Assembly: GCA_946481235.1 (NCBI GenBank)
Contig: CAMLME010000112.1
Location: forward strand, 1-6,120
Source of the DNA: an uncultured Methylobacillus sp.
Lineage (GTDB): Bacteria > Pseudomonadota > Gammaproteobacteria > Burkholderiales > Methylophilaceae
Length of the DNA stretch: 6,120 nucleotides
Direction of reading: 5' to 3'
A program made the position numbers and the translations under genes. How positions within the stretch are numbered: position 1 is the first letter of the stretch; each line of letters starts with the position of its first letter. Below are positions 1 through 6,120 of this stretch, piece after piece. Under the pieces are notes generated by a model. The model ran no database searches. It worked only from the letters and a program-made list of their open reading frames with translations, and was not told where the DNA came from.

Positions 1-339
1 GTGCTGGTGATGGTGGAGATTTCCGACGTTATTTTCGCGGTGGATTCGATCCCGGCGATCTTCGCGGTCACGACGGATCCATTTATCGTGTTCACTTCTA
101 ACATCTTTGCGATTCTTGGTTTGCGCGCGCTGTACTTCCTGCTGGCGGATATTGCCGACCGCTTCCATCTGCTCAAGTACGGTGTGGCGATCGTGCTGGT
201 GTTCGTCGGGATCAAGCTGCTGATTGCGGATTTCTACCATGTGCCGGTGCTGCTGTCCTTGTCGTTGGTCGCGGTGATCCTGGCGGTATCGATCGCGGCC
301 AGTCTAATAGCCACACGGACTAAGGAAGTTAAAGCCTAA
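1..339 (+). CDS. TerC/Alx-family integral membrane protein, C-terminal part (5' truncated)
   Basis: This is the last 112 codons of a TerC-family membrane protein; the gene starts upstream of the window. The GTG at position 1 is most likely an internal Val codon, because the family has another 100-200 residues before this point. The visible part opens with the family hallmark [19 protein letters not shown] (residues 6-24), whose acidic residues E6, D9 and D15 lie in a membrane helix. [17 protein letters not shown] follows. Three hydrophobic segments can be seen, at about residues 27-48, 57-78 and 81-104, and then a short basic tail (TRTKEVKA). TerC/Alx proteins are inner-membrane proteins linked in the literature to tellurite resistance, alkaline pH response and manganese homeostasis. 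The exact substrate here cannot be told, and tellurite resistance should not be assumed. The downstream ppa gene starts 43 bases later with no terminator between, so read-through into ppa is possible. Confidence 0.9.
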   Translation: MLVMVEISDVIFAVDSIPAIFAVTTDPFIVFTSNIFAILGLRALYFLLADIADRFHLLKYGVAIVLVFVGIKLLIADFYHVPVLLSLSLVAVILAVSIAASLIATRTKEVKA

Positions 340-345
340 ATCCTT

Positions 346-351
346 TATAAT
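346..351 (+). promoter_or_regulatory. Candidate -10 box for ppa
   Basis: The hexamer TATAAT is a perfect sigma-70 -10 consensus. It lies in the 43-base gap just after the TerC-family stop codon, and would place transcription start near 357-359, giving a ppa leader of about 25 bases. No good -35 hexamer is seen 16-18 bases upstream, where the sequence is the purine-rich end of the TerC gene, and there is no extended -10 TG. The call therefore rests on the -10 match and position alone. A modest AAGGG at 367-371 is the likely ppa ribosome binding site. Confidence 0.35.
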
Positions 352-382
352 TACGGACTTTTTTCGAAGGGCTTAACTCGAC

Positions 383-931
383 ATGGCATTCACCAATGTG
401 CCGACCGGCAAGGACGTACCCAACGATTTCAATGTCATTATTGAAATCCCGATGCAAGGCGATCCGGTCAAATACGAAGTGGACAAGGAAACCGGCGCGA
501 TTTTCGTCGATCGTTTCATGGGCACATCCATGCAGTATCCGTGCAACTACGGCTACATTCCGCATACGCTGTCCGAAGACGGCGATCCGGTGGACGTTCT
601 GGTGATTACGCCGGTGCCGCTGATCCCGGGCGTGGTGGTGCGCTGCCGTCCGCTAGGTATGCTGAAGATGACCGACGAAGCAGGTCCTGACGCCAAGGTG
701 CTGGCCGTGCCGGTGGACAAGGTGTGCGGCCTGTACAGCCACTTCAAGGACTACAACGACGTTTCCGCCTGGCGCCTGACCATGATTTGCCACTTCTTCG
801 AGCACTATAAGGATCTCGACAAGGGCAAGTGGGTGAAGGTCGATGGCTGGGAAGGTATCGAAGCTGCGCGCCAGGAGATTCTCTCCGGCGTCGATCGTTA
901 CAACAGCGCCGAAGACAAGCCGGCGTTCTGA
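383..931 (+). CDS. ppa: Soluble inorganic pyrophosphatase (family I)
   Basis: This gene encodes a cytoplasmic enzyme that hydrolyses PPi to two phosphates with Mg2+, pulling biosynthetic reactions forward. The protein is 182 residues, complete and close to the E. coli length of about 176. Family I active-site residues are all visible: E21; the KYE triplet at 30-32; R44; YGYIP at 56-60; the signature DGDPVDV at 66-72, with metal ligands D66, D68 and D71; D98 and D103; K105; and Y142-K143. Numbering runs one ahead of the E. coli enzyme. The ATG at 383 is preceded by AAGGG about 11 bases upstream, and the protein begins [18 protein letters not shown] as expected for proteobacterial homologues. 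A strong terminator follows 19 bases after the stop. Next come a PPi-type phosphofructokinase and a membrane pyrophosphatase, so this gene sits in a PPi-metabolism cluster and its product would compete with both for PPi. Confidence 0.97.
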   Translation: MAFTNVPTGKDVPNDFNVIIEIPMQGDPVKYEVDKETGAIFVDRFMGTSMQYPCNYGYIPHTLSEDGDPVDVLVITPVPLIPGVVVRCRPLGMLKMTDEAGPDAKVLAVPVDKVCGLYSHFKDYNDVSAWRLTMICHFFEHYKDLDKGKWVKVDGWEGIEAARQEILSGVDRYNSAEDKPAF

Positions 932-939
932 GCAATATT

Positions 940-954
940 GTTTCAAGCTGAAAC
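940..954 (+). other. Perfect short hairpin overlapping the ppa terminator
   Basis: Six-base arms GTTTCA (940-945) and TGAAAC (949-954) flank the three-base centre AGC. The right arm shares AAAC (951-954) with the base of the ppa terminator stem, so the two structures compete for those bases. The GC core of the terminator is stronger and should win. It may be chance or a modulator of termination. Confidence 0.3.
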
Positions 955-983
955 GCCCGGCTTATGCCGGGCGTTTTGTTTTT
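951..983 (+). terminator. Rho-independent terminator of ppa
   Basis: An 11-bp perfect stem pairs AAACGCCCGGC (951-961) with GCCGGGCGTTT (966-976) around the loop TTAT. It is followed by a T-rich tract, TTTTGTTTTT in all (974-983). It lies 20-50 bases after the ppa stop and should end ppa transcripts before pfp. On the opposite strand the T-tract is poor, so it looks one-directional. Confidence 0.92.
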
Positions 984-1035
984 CAGCCCCGCTTTTGCAT
1001 GCTTCCTCCTCACCACATTTTGCGTTAAGCTAGCC

Positions 1036-1067
1036 CATCCCCATTGGGGGTGTTTCCTGCAACACCC
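1036..1067 (+). promoter_or_regulatory. Candidate leader with two mutually exclusive hairpins upstream of pfp
   Basis: Hairpin A pairs 1036-1042 with 1046-1052 (CCCC-ATT-GGGG core, 7 bp including one T-G wobble). Hairpin B pairs GGGTGTT (1048-1054) with AACACCC (1061-1067) around the loop TCCTGC, 7 bp with no mismatch. Both use bases 1048-1052, so they cannot form together. The pair lies about 75-100 bases before the pfp start, in the 156-base stretch between the ppa terminator and pfp. I see no convincing -35/-10 pair in that stretch. No T-tract follows either hairpin, so a classical attenuator is not supported. Whether the region is transcribed as a pfp leader is unknown. Confidence 0.3.
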
Positions 1068-1121
1068 AAGCGGTCTCTGACTTTCCCTGCTGGATTCTGC
1101 GCGGGGTTGTTTAATGCGCAT

Positions 1122-1133
1122 GGAGGGGTAGGG
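1122..1133 (+). promoter_or_regulatory. Ribosome binding site of pfp
   Basis: The purine-rich stretch GGAGGGGTAGGG offers two Shine-Dalgarno-like cores, GGAGG (1122-1126, 13 bases before the ATG) and TAGGG (1129-1133, 6 bases before it). Together they support the ATG at 1140. Upstream ATGs at 1114 and 1120 share a frame that stops at the TAG at 1129-1131, so they cannot start pfp. Confidence 0.65.
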
Positions 1134-1139
1134 CTTTAA

Positions 1140-2399
1140 ATGTCGAAGAAAATCAAAAACGCGTTTTACGCGCAATCCGGCGGCGTGACGGCCGTTATCA
1201 ATGCATCCGCCTGCGGCGTAATCCAAACCGCGCGCAAGCATTCGGACAAGATCGGCAAGGTCTATGCCGGCCGCAACGGCATCATCGGCGCGCTGACCGA
1301 AGACCTCATCGATACCAGCAAGGAATCCGACGAAGCCATCGCGGCCTTGCGCTACACGCCTTCCGGCGCATTCGGCTCCTGCCGCTACAAACTCAAGAGC
1401 CTGGAAACCAATCGCCGCGAATACGAACGACTGATCGAAGTTTTTCGCGCGCACGACATCGGTTTTTTCTTCTATAACGGCGGCGGCGACTCCGCCGATA
1501 CCTGCTACAAGATTTCCCAGCTTTCCGAGACGATGGGCTATCCGGTTCAGGCCATTCACGTGCCCAAGACCGTGGACAACGACCTGCCGATTACCGACAA
1601 CTGCCCGGGTTTCGGCTCGGTGGCCAAATACATTGCCGTTTCCACGTTGGAAGCCAGCTTCGATGTGCGTTCGATGTGCAAGACCTCCACCAAGGTTTTC
1701 GTCATCGAAGTGATGGGCCGCCATGCCGGCTGGATTGCTGCCGCGGGCGGACTGGTGGAAGACTACGGCTTCCCGGTAGTGATTCTTTTCCCGGAAATCG
1801 AATTCGACCCCGAAAAATTCCTCGCGCAAGTGGACAAGAAGGTGAAGAAACACGGGCATTGCACGATTGTGGTGTCTGAAGGCTGCCATTATCCGGACGG
1901 CAAGTTTATTGCCGAGCAGGGAATCAAGGACGTATTCGGCCACGCGCAGCTGGGCGGCGCGGCCCCTATCGTCGCCAACATGATCAAGAATGCCCTGGGG
2001 CATCGCTATCACTGGGCCGTGGCGGATTACCTGCAACGCGCCGCGCGGCACATCGCTTCAAAAACCGATGTCAAGCAGGCTTACGAGCTGGGCAAGGCGG
2101 CGGTCGACCTGGCGCTCAAGGGCAAGAACTCGGTGATGCCGGCGATCATTCGCGTGTCCAACGAACCCTACAAATACAAGATCGGCCACGCCGAGCTGAA
2201 AGACGTCGCCAACGTGGAGAAGTTCATGCCGCTCGACTTCATCAGCAAGGACGGTTTCGGCATTACCGAGCAGTGCAAGCGTTACCTGCGCCCGTTGATT
2301 CAGGGCGAGGATTACCCGAAGTATGAGGGCGGCCTGCCGGTCTATGTGTCGCTAAAGAACGTGGCTGTCGAACGGCGGCTGCCGGAATTCAGTTTGTAA
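1140..2399 (+). CDS. pfp: Pyrophosphate-type 6-phosphofructokinase
   Basis: The product is a 419-residue cytoplasmic phosphofructokinase that interconverts fructose-6-P and fructose-1,6-bisP. PPi rather than ATP is the likely phosphoryl donor, which makes the step reversible. Motifs in order: phosphate-loop SGGVTAVINAS (13-23); NGGGDSADT (113-121); PKTVDND (142-148) with catalytic base D146; PGFGS (156-160); MGRHAGW (192-198); VSEG (245-248); and DYLQRAARHIASKTD (296-310). K143 replaces the Gly124 of E. coli ATP-PFK, and D117 takes the place of its Gly104. Both changes are the accepted marks of PPi use. An oddity is G116, where ATP-PFKs and GGDDS-type PPi enzymes have Asp. Related enzymes in methanotrophs also act on sedoheptulose-7-P, so a role in Calvin or RuMP cycle sugar rearrangement is possible. 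It is flanked by terminators on both sides, with hppA next downstream. Donor specificity is inferred from motifs only. Confidence 0.93.
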   Translation: MSKKIKNAFYAQSGGVTAVINASACGVIQTARKHSDKIGKVYAGRNGIIGALTEDLIDTSKESDEAIAALRYTPSGAFGSCRYKLKSLETNRREYERLIEVFRAHDIGFFFYNGGGDSADTCYKISQLSETMGYPVQAIHVPKTVDNDLPITDNCPGFGSVAKYIAVSTLEASFDVRSMCKTSTKVFVIEVMGRHAGWIAAAGGLVEDYGFPVVILFPEIEFDPEKFLAQVDKKVKKHGHCTIVVSEGCHYPDGKFIAEQGIKDVFGHAQLGGAAPIVANMIKNALGHRYHWAVADYLQRAARHIASKTDVKQAYELGKAAVDLALKGKNSVMPAIIRVSNEPYKYKIGHAELKDVANVEKFMPLDFISKDGFGITEQCKRYLRPLIQGEDYPKYEGGLPVYVSLKNVAVERRLPEFSL

Positions 2400-2408
2400 G
2401 TGTATTGC

Positions 2409-2433
2409 CGCCGTCTTTCGACGGCGTTTTTTT
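2409..2433 (+). terminator. Rho-independent terminator of pfp
   Basis: A 7-bp perfect stem pairs CGCCGTC (2409-2415) with GACGGCG (2420-2426) around the loop TTTC. Seven consecutive T (2427-2433) follow immediately. It starts 10 bases after the pfp stop and lies before hppA, so the two genes are probably at least partly separate transcription units. Confidence 0.9.
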
Positions 2434-2490
2434 GTTCGATTCAGGAAAGGTAGTTTGGACGTGATCTAAGAAGAGGGTTTGGGCTGACCC

Positions 2491-2526
2491 ATGACTCGGC
2501 CTTGTCATCGAAGGAGGAGATGTTGA
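2491..2526 (+). other. Possible 11-codon leader ORF overlapping the hppA start
   Basis: An ATG at 2491 opens a frame encoding [11 protein letters not shown] and stopping at TGA 2524-2526, whose last base is the A of the chosen hppA ATG (TGATG overlap). Three of the four consecutive Arg codons (AGG AGG AGA, 2512-2520) are the hppA Shine-Dalgarno sequence itself. No strong ribosome binding site precedes the ATG; AGAGGG lies about 14 bases away. A chance ORF this short is common, so this is only a candidate for translational coupling. Confidence 0.2.
2511..2519 (+). promoter_or_regulatory. Strong ribosome binding site that sets the hppA start
   Basis: AAGGAGGAG is a near-perfect Shine-Dalgarno sequence. 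Its GGAGG core (2513-2517) is 8 bases before the ATG at 2526, the ideal spacing. The ATG at 2520 is only 2 bases from the core, and the TTG at 2502 lies upstream of it. The site therefore supports 2526 as the true start. Confidence 0.85.
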
Positions 2527-4550
2527 TGTCGGAAAGTATCATGTTTGCTTTGGCATGTGCTGTACTCGCAATCATCTACGGCGGTGTGACGATTATGTGG
2601 GTATTGGCGCAACCTGCGGGAAATGCGCGAATGGTGGAAATCGCTTCGGCCATTCAGGAGGGCGCTTCCGCTTACCTTAACCGGCAGTACGGCACCATCG
2701 GGCTGGTGGGGTTGCTGTTGTTCGTGATCATCTGGGTAGCATTGGGGAGTCTGACGGCGATCGGTTTTGCGATTGGCGCGATACTTTCTGCGGCTGCCGG
2801 TTACATCGGCATGAACATCTCGGTCCGCTCCAATCTTCGAACCGCGCAGGCGGCGCATAACGGCATCAATGCAGCGCTGAACGTGGCTTTCCGCGGGGGA
2901 GCCATCACCGGCATGCTGGTGGTGGGTCTTGGCCTGCTCGGTGTGGCCGGGTACTACCTGTTTCTTGTTCTGACGACGCCCGAAGGCGAGGCGGTCAATA
3001 CCGGTCCGCTGGTGGGCCTGGCTTTTGGCAGTTCGCTGATTTCCATCTTCGCCCGTCTTGGCGGCGGGATCTTCACCAAGGGTGCCGATGTCGGCGCCGA
3101 TCTGGTGGGCAAGGTCGAAGCCGGCATTCCCGAGGATGACCCGCGCAATCCTGCGGTGATCGCGGACAATGTGGGCGACAATGTCGGCGACTGTGCCGGC
3201 ATGGCTGCCGACCTGTTCGAGACCTATGCCGTGACCATCATTGCGACCATGCTGCTCGGCGCGTTGCTGATGCCGGGGTCGGAAAACGCGCTGACCTATC
3301 CGCTGGTGCTGGGCGGTATCTCCATCGTGGCGTCGATTATCGGCACCTTCTTCGTCAAGGCGCGCGAAGGCGGCAAGATCATGAACGCGCTTTATCGCGG
3401 GCTGATCGTTTCGGGCGTGCTGTCAGCCATCGCTTTCTACCCGGTGACCAACTGGATGATGGGGGATAGCGGGCTGGGGTATTCGGCGATGAACATCTAT
3501 CTCGCGGCGCTGATAGGCCTGGCCGTGACCGCGGCCATGGTGGTAATTACCGAGTACTACACCGCGACCGAATACGGGCCAGTGAAGCACGTGGCGGGCT
3601 CTTCCACCACCGGCCATGCCACCAACATTATCGCCGGCCTCGGTATCTCGATGAAAGCCACGGCCGCGCCGGTCATGGTGATATGCCTCGGTATTCTGGG
3701 CGCACATTATCTTGCCGGCTTGTACGGTATCGCGATTGCCGCGACCGCGATGCTGTCGATGGCCGGCATCATCGTTGCGCTCGACGCATATGGCCCGATC
3801 ACCGACAACGCCGGCGGCATCGCCGAAATGGCGCACCTGCCCAAGGCCATCCGCGACATTACCGACCCGCTGGACGCCGTCGGCAACACCACCAAGGCGG
3901 TCACCAAGGGCTACGCCATCGGTTCGGCAGGTTTGGCTGCGCTGGTGCTGTTCGCCGATTTTACGCACGCGCTGGGCGTGCACAGCGGGGTCGAAACCAC
4001 ATTCGATCTCTCCAACCACATGGTCATCATCGGCCTTTTCATCGGCGGCATGATTCCCTACCTGTTCGGTGCAATGGCGATGGAGGCAGTAGGCCGCGCG
4101 GCTTCTTCGGTCGTGGTGGAAGTGCGCCGCCAGTTCAAGGAAATGCCGGGCATCATGGACCATACCGAGAAGCCGGATTACTCGCGTGCGGTGGATATGC
4201 TGACCAAGGCCGCCATCAAGGAAATGATCGTACCTTCGCTGCTGCCGGTGCTGGCCCCGATCCTCGTGGGCAAATTCCTCGGCGCGCAGGCGTTGGGCGG
4301 CTTGCTGATCGGCACCATCGTCACCGGCTTGTTCGTCGCCATTTCGATGACGGTAGGCGGTGGCGCATGGGATAACGCCAAGAAGCACATCGAAGACGGC
4401 CATCACGGCGGCAAGGGTTCCGATGCGCACAAGGCGGCGGTGACCGGCGACACGGTAGGCGACCCGTACAAGGACACGGCCGGCCCGGCGATCAATCCGC
4501 TGATCAAGATCATCAACATTGTGGCGCTGCTGATCGTGCCTATCCTTTAA
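2526..4550 (+). CDS. hppA: K+-independent H+-translocating membrane pyrophosphatase
   Basis: The product is a 674-residue polytopic inner-membrane pump that couples PPi hydrolysis to proton export and may run backwards to make PPi. Starting at 2526, the first hydrophobic helix begins almost at once ([21 protein letters not shown]). The PPi/Mg-binding core shows [11 protein letters not shown] (188-198) and then [19 protein letters not shown] (214-232). GNTTKAVT lies at 453-460. The C-terminal block has GGAWDNAKK (about 613-621) and [17 protein letters not shown] (642-658), with the conserved Asp and Lys residues. K457 in GNTTKA, with T460 three residues on, marks the K+-independent subfamily; K+-dependent enzymes have Ala at the Lys position. 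Known members of that subfamily pump H+ rather than Na+. An in-frame TTG at 2502 would add 8 residues but fits the ribosome binding site poorly. The gene follows pfp and ppa, forming a PPi-use cluster, and ends at a bidirectional terminator. Confidence 0.96.
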   Translation: MSESIMFALACAVLAIIYGGVTIMWVLAQPAGNARMVEIASAIQEGASAYLNRQYGTIGLVGLLLFVIIWVALGSLTAIGFAIGAILSAAAGYIGMNISVRSNLRTAQAAHNGINAALNVAFRGGAITGMLVVGLGLLGVAGYYLFLVLTTPEGEAVNTGPLVGLAFGSSLISIFARLGGGIFTKGADVGADLVGKVEAGIPEDDPRNPAVIADNVGDNVGDCAGMAADLFETYAVTIIATMLLGALLMPGSENALTYPLVLGGISIVASIIGTFFVKAREGGKIMNALYRGLIVSGVLSAIAFYPVTNWMMGDSGLGYSAMNIYLAALIGLAVTAAMVVITEYYTATEYGPVKHVAGSSTTGHATNIIAGLGISMKATAAPVMVICLGILGAHYLAGLYGIAIAATAMLSMAGIIVALDAYGPITDNAGGIAEMAHLPKAIRDITDPLDAVGNTTKAVTKGYAIGSAGLAALVLFADFTHALGVHSGVETTFDLSNHMVIIGLFIGGMIPYLFGAMAMEAVGRAASSVVVEVRRQFKEMPGIMDHTEKPDYSRAVDMLTKAAIKEMIVPSLLPVLAPILVGKFLGAQALGGLLIGTIVTGLFVAISMTVGGGAWDNAKKHIEDGHHGGKGSDAHKAAVTGDTVGDPYKDTAGPAINPLIKIINIVALLIVPIL

Positions 4551-4563
4551 TCGAACAGCTGCA

Positions 4564-4599
4564 AAAATGGCCTGCCCGGGAAACCCGGCAGGCCATTTT
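4564..4599. terminator. Bidirectional Rho-independent terminator between hppA and the receptor gene
   Basis: A 13-bp perfect stem pairs AAAATGGCCTGCC (4564-4576) with GGCAGGCCATTTT (4587-4599). A one-base bulge (C4577) and a further 3-bp GGG/CCC stem around AAA lie inside it. The + strand has TTTTATT after the stem, and the minus strand reads TTTTT after it. The structure lies between two convergent stop codons (4550 and 4611), so it can serve both genes. Confidence 0.92.
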
Positions 4600-4610
4600 A
4601 TTGCACGTGT

Positions 4611-6120
4611 TCAGGCTGTTTTTGTAGCGTCGAAATGCCCGACAAGTTCCTGCAGCTCGGCAGAAGTTTCCAGCAATTCGCCAACAGATTGCTGGACTCG
4701 CAGGATACTGTCGCCATTGCCATTGATGAGCGTTGAAATATGCTCCATGTTTTTGGCGACGTCTTCAGTTGCGGTCGATTGTTCGTTGGTCGCGCTGGCG
4801 ATATGCGAAGCGGCATCGGTCACCGACTGGCTGGCAGCCGTGATCTGTTGAAGGCTGGCATTGCTCTGCTGCAGCATGTCGATGCCCTGCTCGACTTCCT
4901 GGACGGCATCGCTCATGGAGGCCACGGCAGACAGGGCCGTCTTCTGGATTTCGCCGACGATTTGTGCAATATGCGAGGTGCTTTCCGAAGTGCGTTCAGC
5001 CAGACTGCGCACTTCGTCTGCCACCACCGCAAAGCCGCGCCCCTGTTCGCCTGCGCGCGCCGCTTCGATCGCGGCATTCAGGGCCAGAAGATTGGTCTGA
5101 TCGGCAATCTCCCGGATGACGTTTGTGACGAGCCCTACCTTGGCAATGGACTCGCTCAGTTCATTCAGCGTCTTGTTGCTTGTCTGGACGATCTGCACTA
5201 CGCGCGAGACCGATTCCAGGCTGCGCCTCATCTGGACATTGCCTTCATTGACTATCAGCAGGGTTGACCGGGCGGAGCTTGCCGCTTCGTCGGTGCTGTC
5301 CGCCACTTGAGTGACGGAAGTGCTCACTTGCTCGATCGCAGCGCTGACATTCGCAACGCGGTCCTGTTGTTCTTCCGAGTGGGCTGCGACGTGTGCCACC
5401 TCCTGCTGCAGGTCGTCGCAGCGATTCTGCAAATTGGCTGCCGCGCGCGATATTTCATCGATGATCACGCGCAGATGCGTTTGCGTATACGCCACAGACG
5501 AAACCAGCTGGCCGGAAAGGTCATTACCATCGATTGCAATATCGTTATCGAGATTTCCCTGTGCGATCTGGTCGAAAAATTGAATGGCTTGTAGCAACGG
5601 ACCGCACATCGTCCGACTCAGGAACATGCTTGATGTCACGGCAAGTAGAGCCTCCGTAAATATTAGCGCAACGGCTAATCCCAGCATGCCGCTAGCGCCA
5701 GCGAACGCTGCCACGGCGGTCAGCGCTACCATCGTTGAGGCAAACACCGCATAGCGCGTGCGGAAGGAGTAGCGGTAGACCATATCCATCAGCCCGCGGC
5801 GTTTGAGGGTTCTTTTTTTGTCCTTGACCTGGCGATACAGCTGTTCGGCAGCTTCCACTTGTTGCCGCGATGGTTCTCGGCGTACCGACATGAAGCCGAT
5901 GGTCTGGTTGTTCTTGCGCAAGGGCACCACCATCGCATCCACCCAATAATGATCGCCGTCCTTACGGCGGTTCTTTACGATGCCGCGCCATGGCCGCCCT
6001 TGTTTTACTGTCTCCCACAGGTCTTTGAAAGCTTCTGCTGGCATGTCTGGGTGACGCACGAGGTTATGGTTCTTGCCGTAGAGTTCTGCCTTGCTGAAGC
6101 CGCTCATTTCGATGAATGCC
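4611..6120 (-). CDS. aer: Aer-like PAS-HAMP methyl-accepting chemotaxis receptor (N-terminus outside window)
   Basis: The frame is open to the right edge: AFIE precedes the ATG at 6107, inside the PAS domain, so that Met is internal and about 30-40 residues are missing. Residues are numbered from that Met (498 visible). [13 protein letters not shown] (14-23) with R18, H19 and D21, W31 and W40, then [14 protein letters not shown] (42-55). This is close to E. coli Aer, whose matching Arg-His-Asp residues and Trp bind FAD. A basic linker leads to a hydrophobic hairpin (119-163), a HAMP-like region (about 165-215) and a long coiled coil. The signalling hairpin tip is [21 protein letters not shown] (333-353) followed by [17 protein letters not shown]. 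The C-terminus (FDATKTA) lacks a CheR/CheB-docking pentapeptide, as in Aer. Likely role: redox/energy-dependent aerotaxis through CheW/CheA. Paralogues are common, so strict orthology to Aer is not certain. Confidence 0.92.
   Translation of the reverse strand, partial: AFIEMSGFSKAELYGKNHNLVRHPDMPAEAFKDLWETVKQGRPWRGIVKNRRKDGDHYWVDAMVVPLRKNNQTIGFMSVRREPSRQQVEAAEQLYRQVKDKKRTLKRRGLMDMVYRYSFRTRYAVFASTMVALTAVAAFAGASGMLGLAVALIFTEALLAVTSSMFLSRTMCGPLLQAIQFFDQIAQGNLDNDIAIDGNDLSGQLVSSVAYTQTHLRVIIDEISRAAANLQNRCDDLQQEVAHVAAHSEEQQDRVANVSAAIEQVSTSVTQVADSTDEAASSARSTLLIVNEGNVQMRRSLESVSRVVQIVQTSNKTLNELSESIAKVGLVTNVIREIADQTNLLALNAAIEAARAGEQGRGFAVVADEVRSLAERTSESTSHIAQIVGEIQKTALSAVASMSDAVQEVEQGIDMLQQSNASLQQITAASQSVTDAASHIASATNEQSTATEDVAKNMEHISTLINGNGDSILRVQQSVGELLETSAELQELVGHFDATKTA

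Noticed and set aside
1..3. GTG at position 1 as the true start of the TerC-family gene
   Set aside because: The family's conserved N-terminal helices would be missing. The GTG is within the conserved stretch before [11 protein letters not shown] and is just a Val codon at the window edge.
744..2051. A 435-codon open frame on the minus strand across pfp and the end of ppa
   Set aside because: It lies antisense to two clear enzyme genes, is rich in Arg, His and Gly with no recognisable domain, and spans the ppa terminator and intergenic region. It is a shadow of GC-biased codons in the real genes.
2481..2500. Small inverted repeat TGGG-CTGA-CCCA upstream of hppA
   Set aside because: The four-base arms are too short to support an operator or structural call.
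2502..2525. TTG at 2502 or ATG at 2520 as the hppA start
   Set aside because: The TTG lies upstream of the strong ribosome binding site and would translate through it, while the ATG at 2520 is only 2 bases from the GGAGG core. The ATG at 2526 has ideal spacing.
3423..4430. A 335-codon open frame on the minus strand within hppA
   Set aside because: It is antisense to conserved hppA motifs and has a His/Arg/Gly-rich low-quality composition with no membrane or catalytic pattern. It is a coding shadow.
4740..5267. A 175-codon + strand open frame opposite the receptor gene
   Set aside because: It is antisense to the highly conserved MCP signalling domain and no family is recognised. A shadow is the simplest reading.
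6105..6107. ATG at 6107 as the receptor start
   Set aside because: The frame stays open to the window edge (AFIE before it), and the Met falls inside the PAS domain as in Aer, so the real start is outside the window.

Overview
The window looks like a chromosomal segment of a Gram-negative proteobacterium, most likely a betaproteobacterium (Nitrosomonadales-like: Gallionella, Sulfuricella or methylotroph relatives). This placement is an inference. It rests on the style of the family I pyrophosphatase, on the pairing of a PPi-type phosphofructokinase with a membrane H+-pyrophosphatase, on an Aer-type aerotaxis receptor, and on moderately GC-rich codon use. I see no mobile elements, tRNA or rRNA genes, CRISPR arrays or phage genes.

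Layout on the + strand: the 3' end of a TerC/Alx-family membrane protein gene (1-339, cut by the left edge); ppa, soluble inorganic pyrophosphatase (383-931), followed by a strong intrinsic terminator; a roughly 200-base leader or intergenic region with two mutually exclusive hairpins; pfp, PPi-type 6-phosphofructokinase (1140-2399), followed by a terminator; and hppA, K+-independent H+-translocating membrane pyrophosphatase (start reassigned to 2526, end 4550). A bidirectional terminator (4564-4599) is shared with a convergent minus-strand gene. That gene (4611 to beyond 6120) encodes an Aer-like PAS-HAMP-MCP receptor whose N-terminus lies outside the window.

The unifying theme is pyrophosphate metabolism. 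Three consecutive genes encode three ways of using PPi: simple hydrolysis (Ppa), phosphoryl transfer at the fructose-6-P/fructose-1,6-bisP step (Pfp), and coupling of PPi hydrolysis to proton pumping (HppA). Pfp and HppA can both run reversibly, so together they could link gluconeogenic or Calvin/RuMP sugar phosphate flux to the proton gradient. The neighbouring Aer-like receptor senses redox or energy state for motility, but its link to the PPi genes is only positional.

The gene content belongs to known families and I do not see a clearly new system. The points most worth a second look are the PPi cluster itself, split by terminators; a GGGDS variant in the PFK active-site loop; alternative hairpins in the pfp leader; and a tiny Arg-rich ORF overlapping the hppA start.
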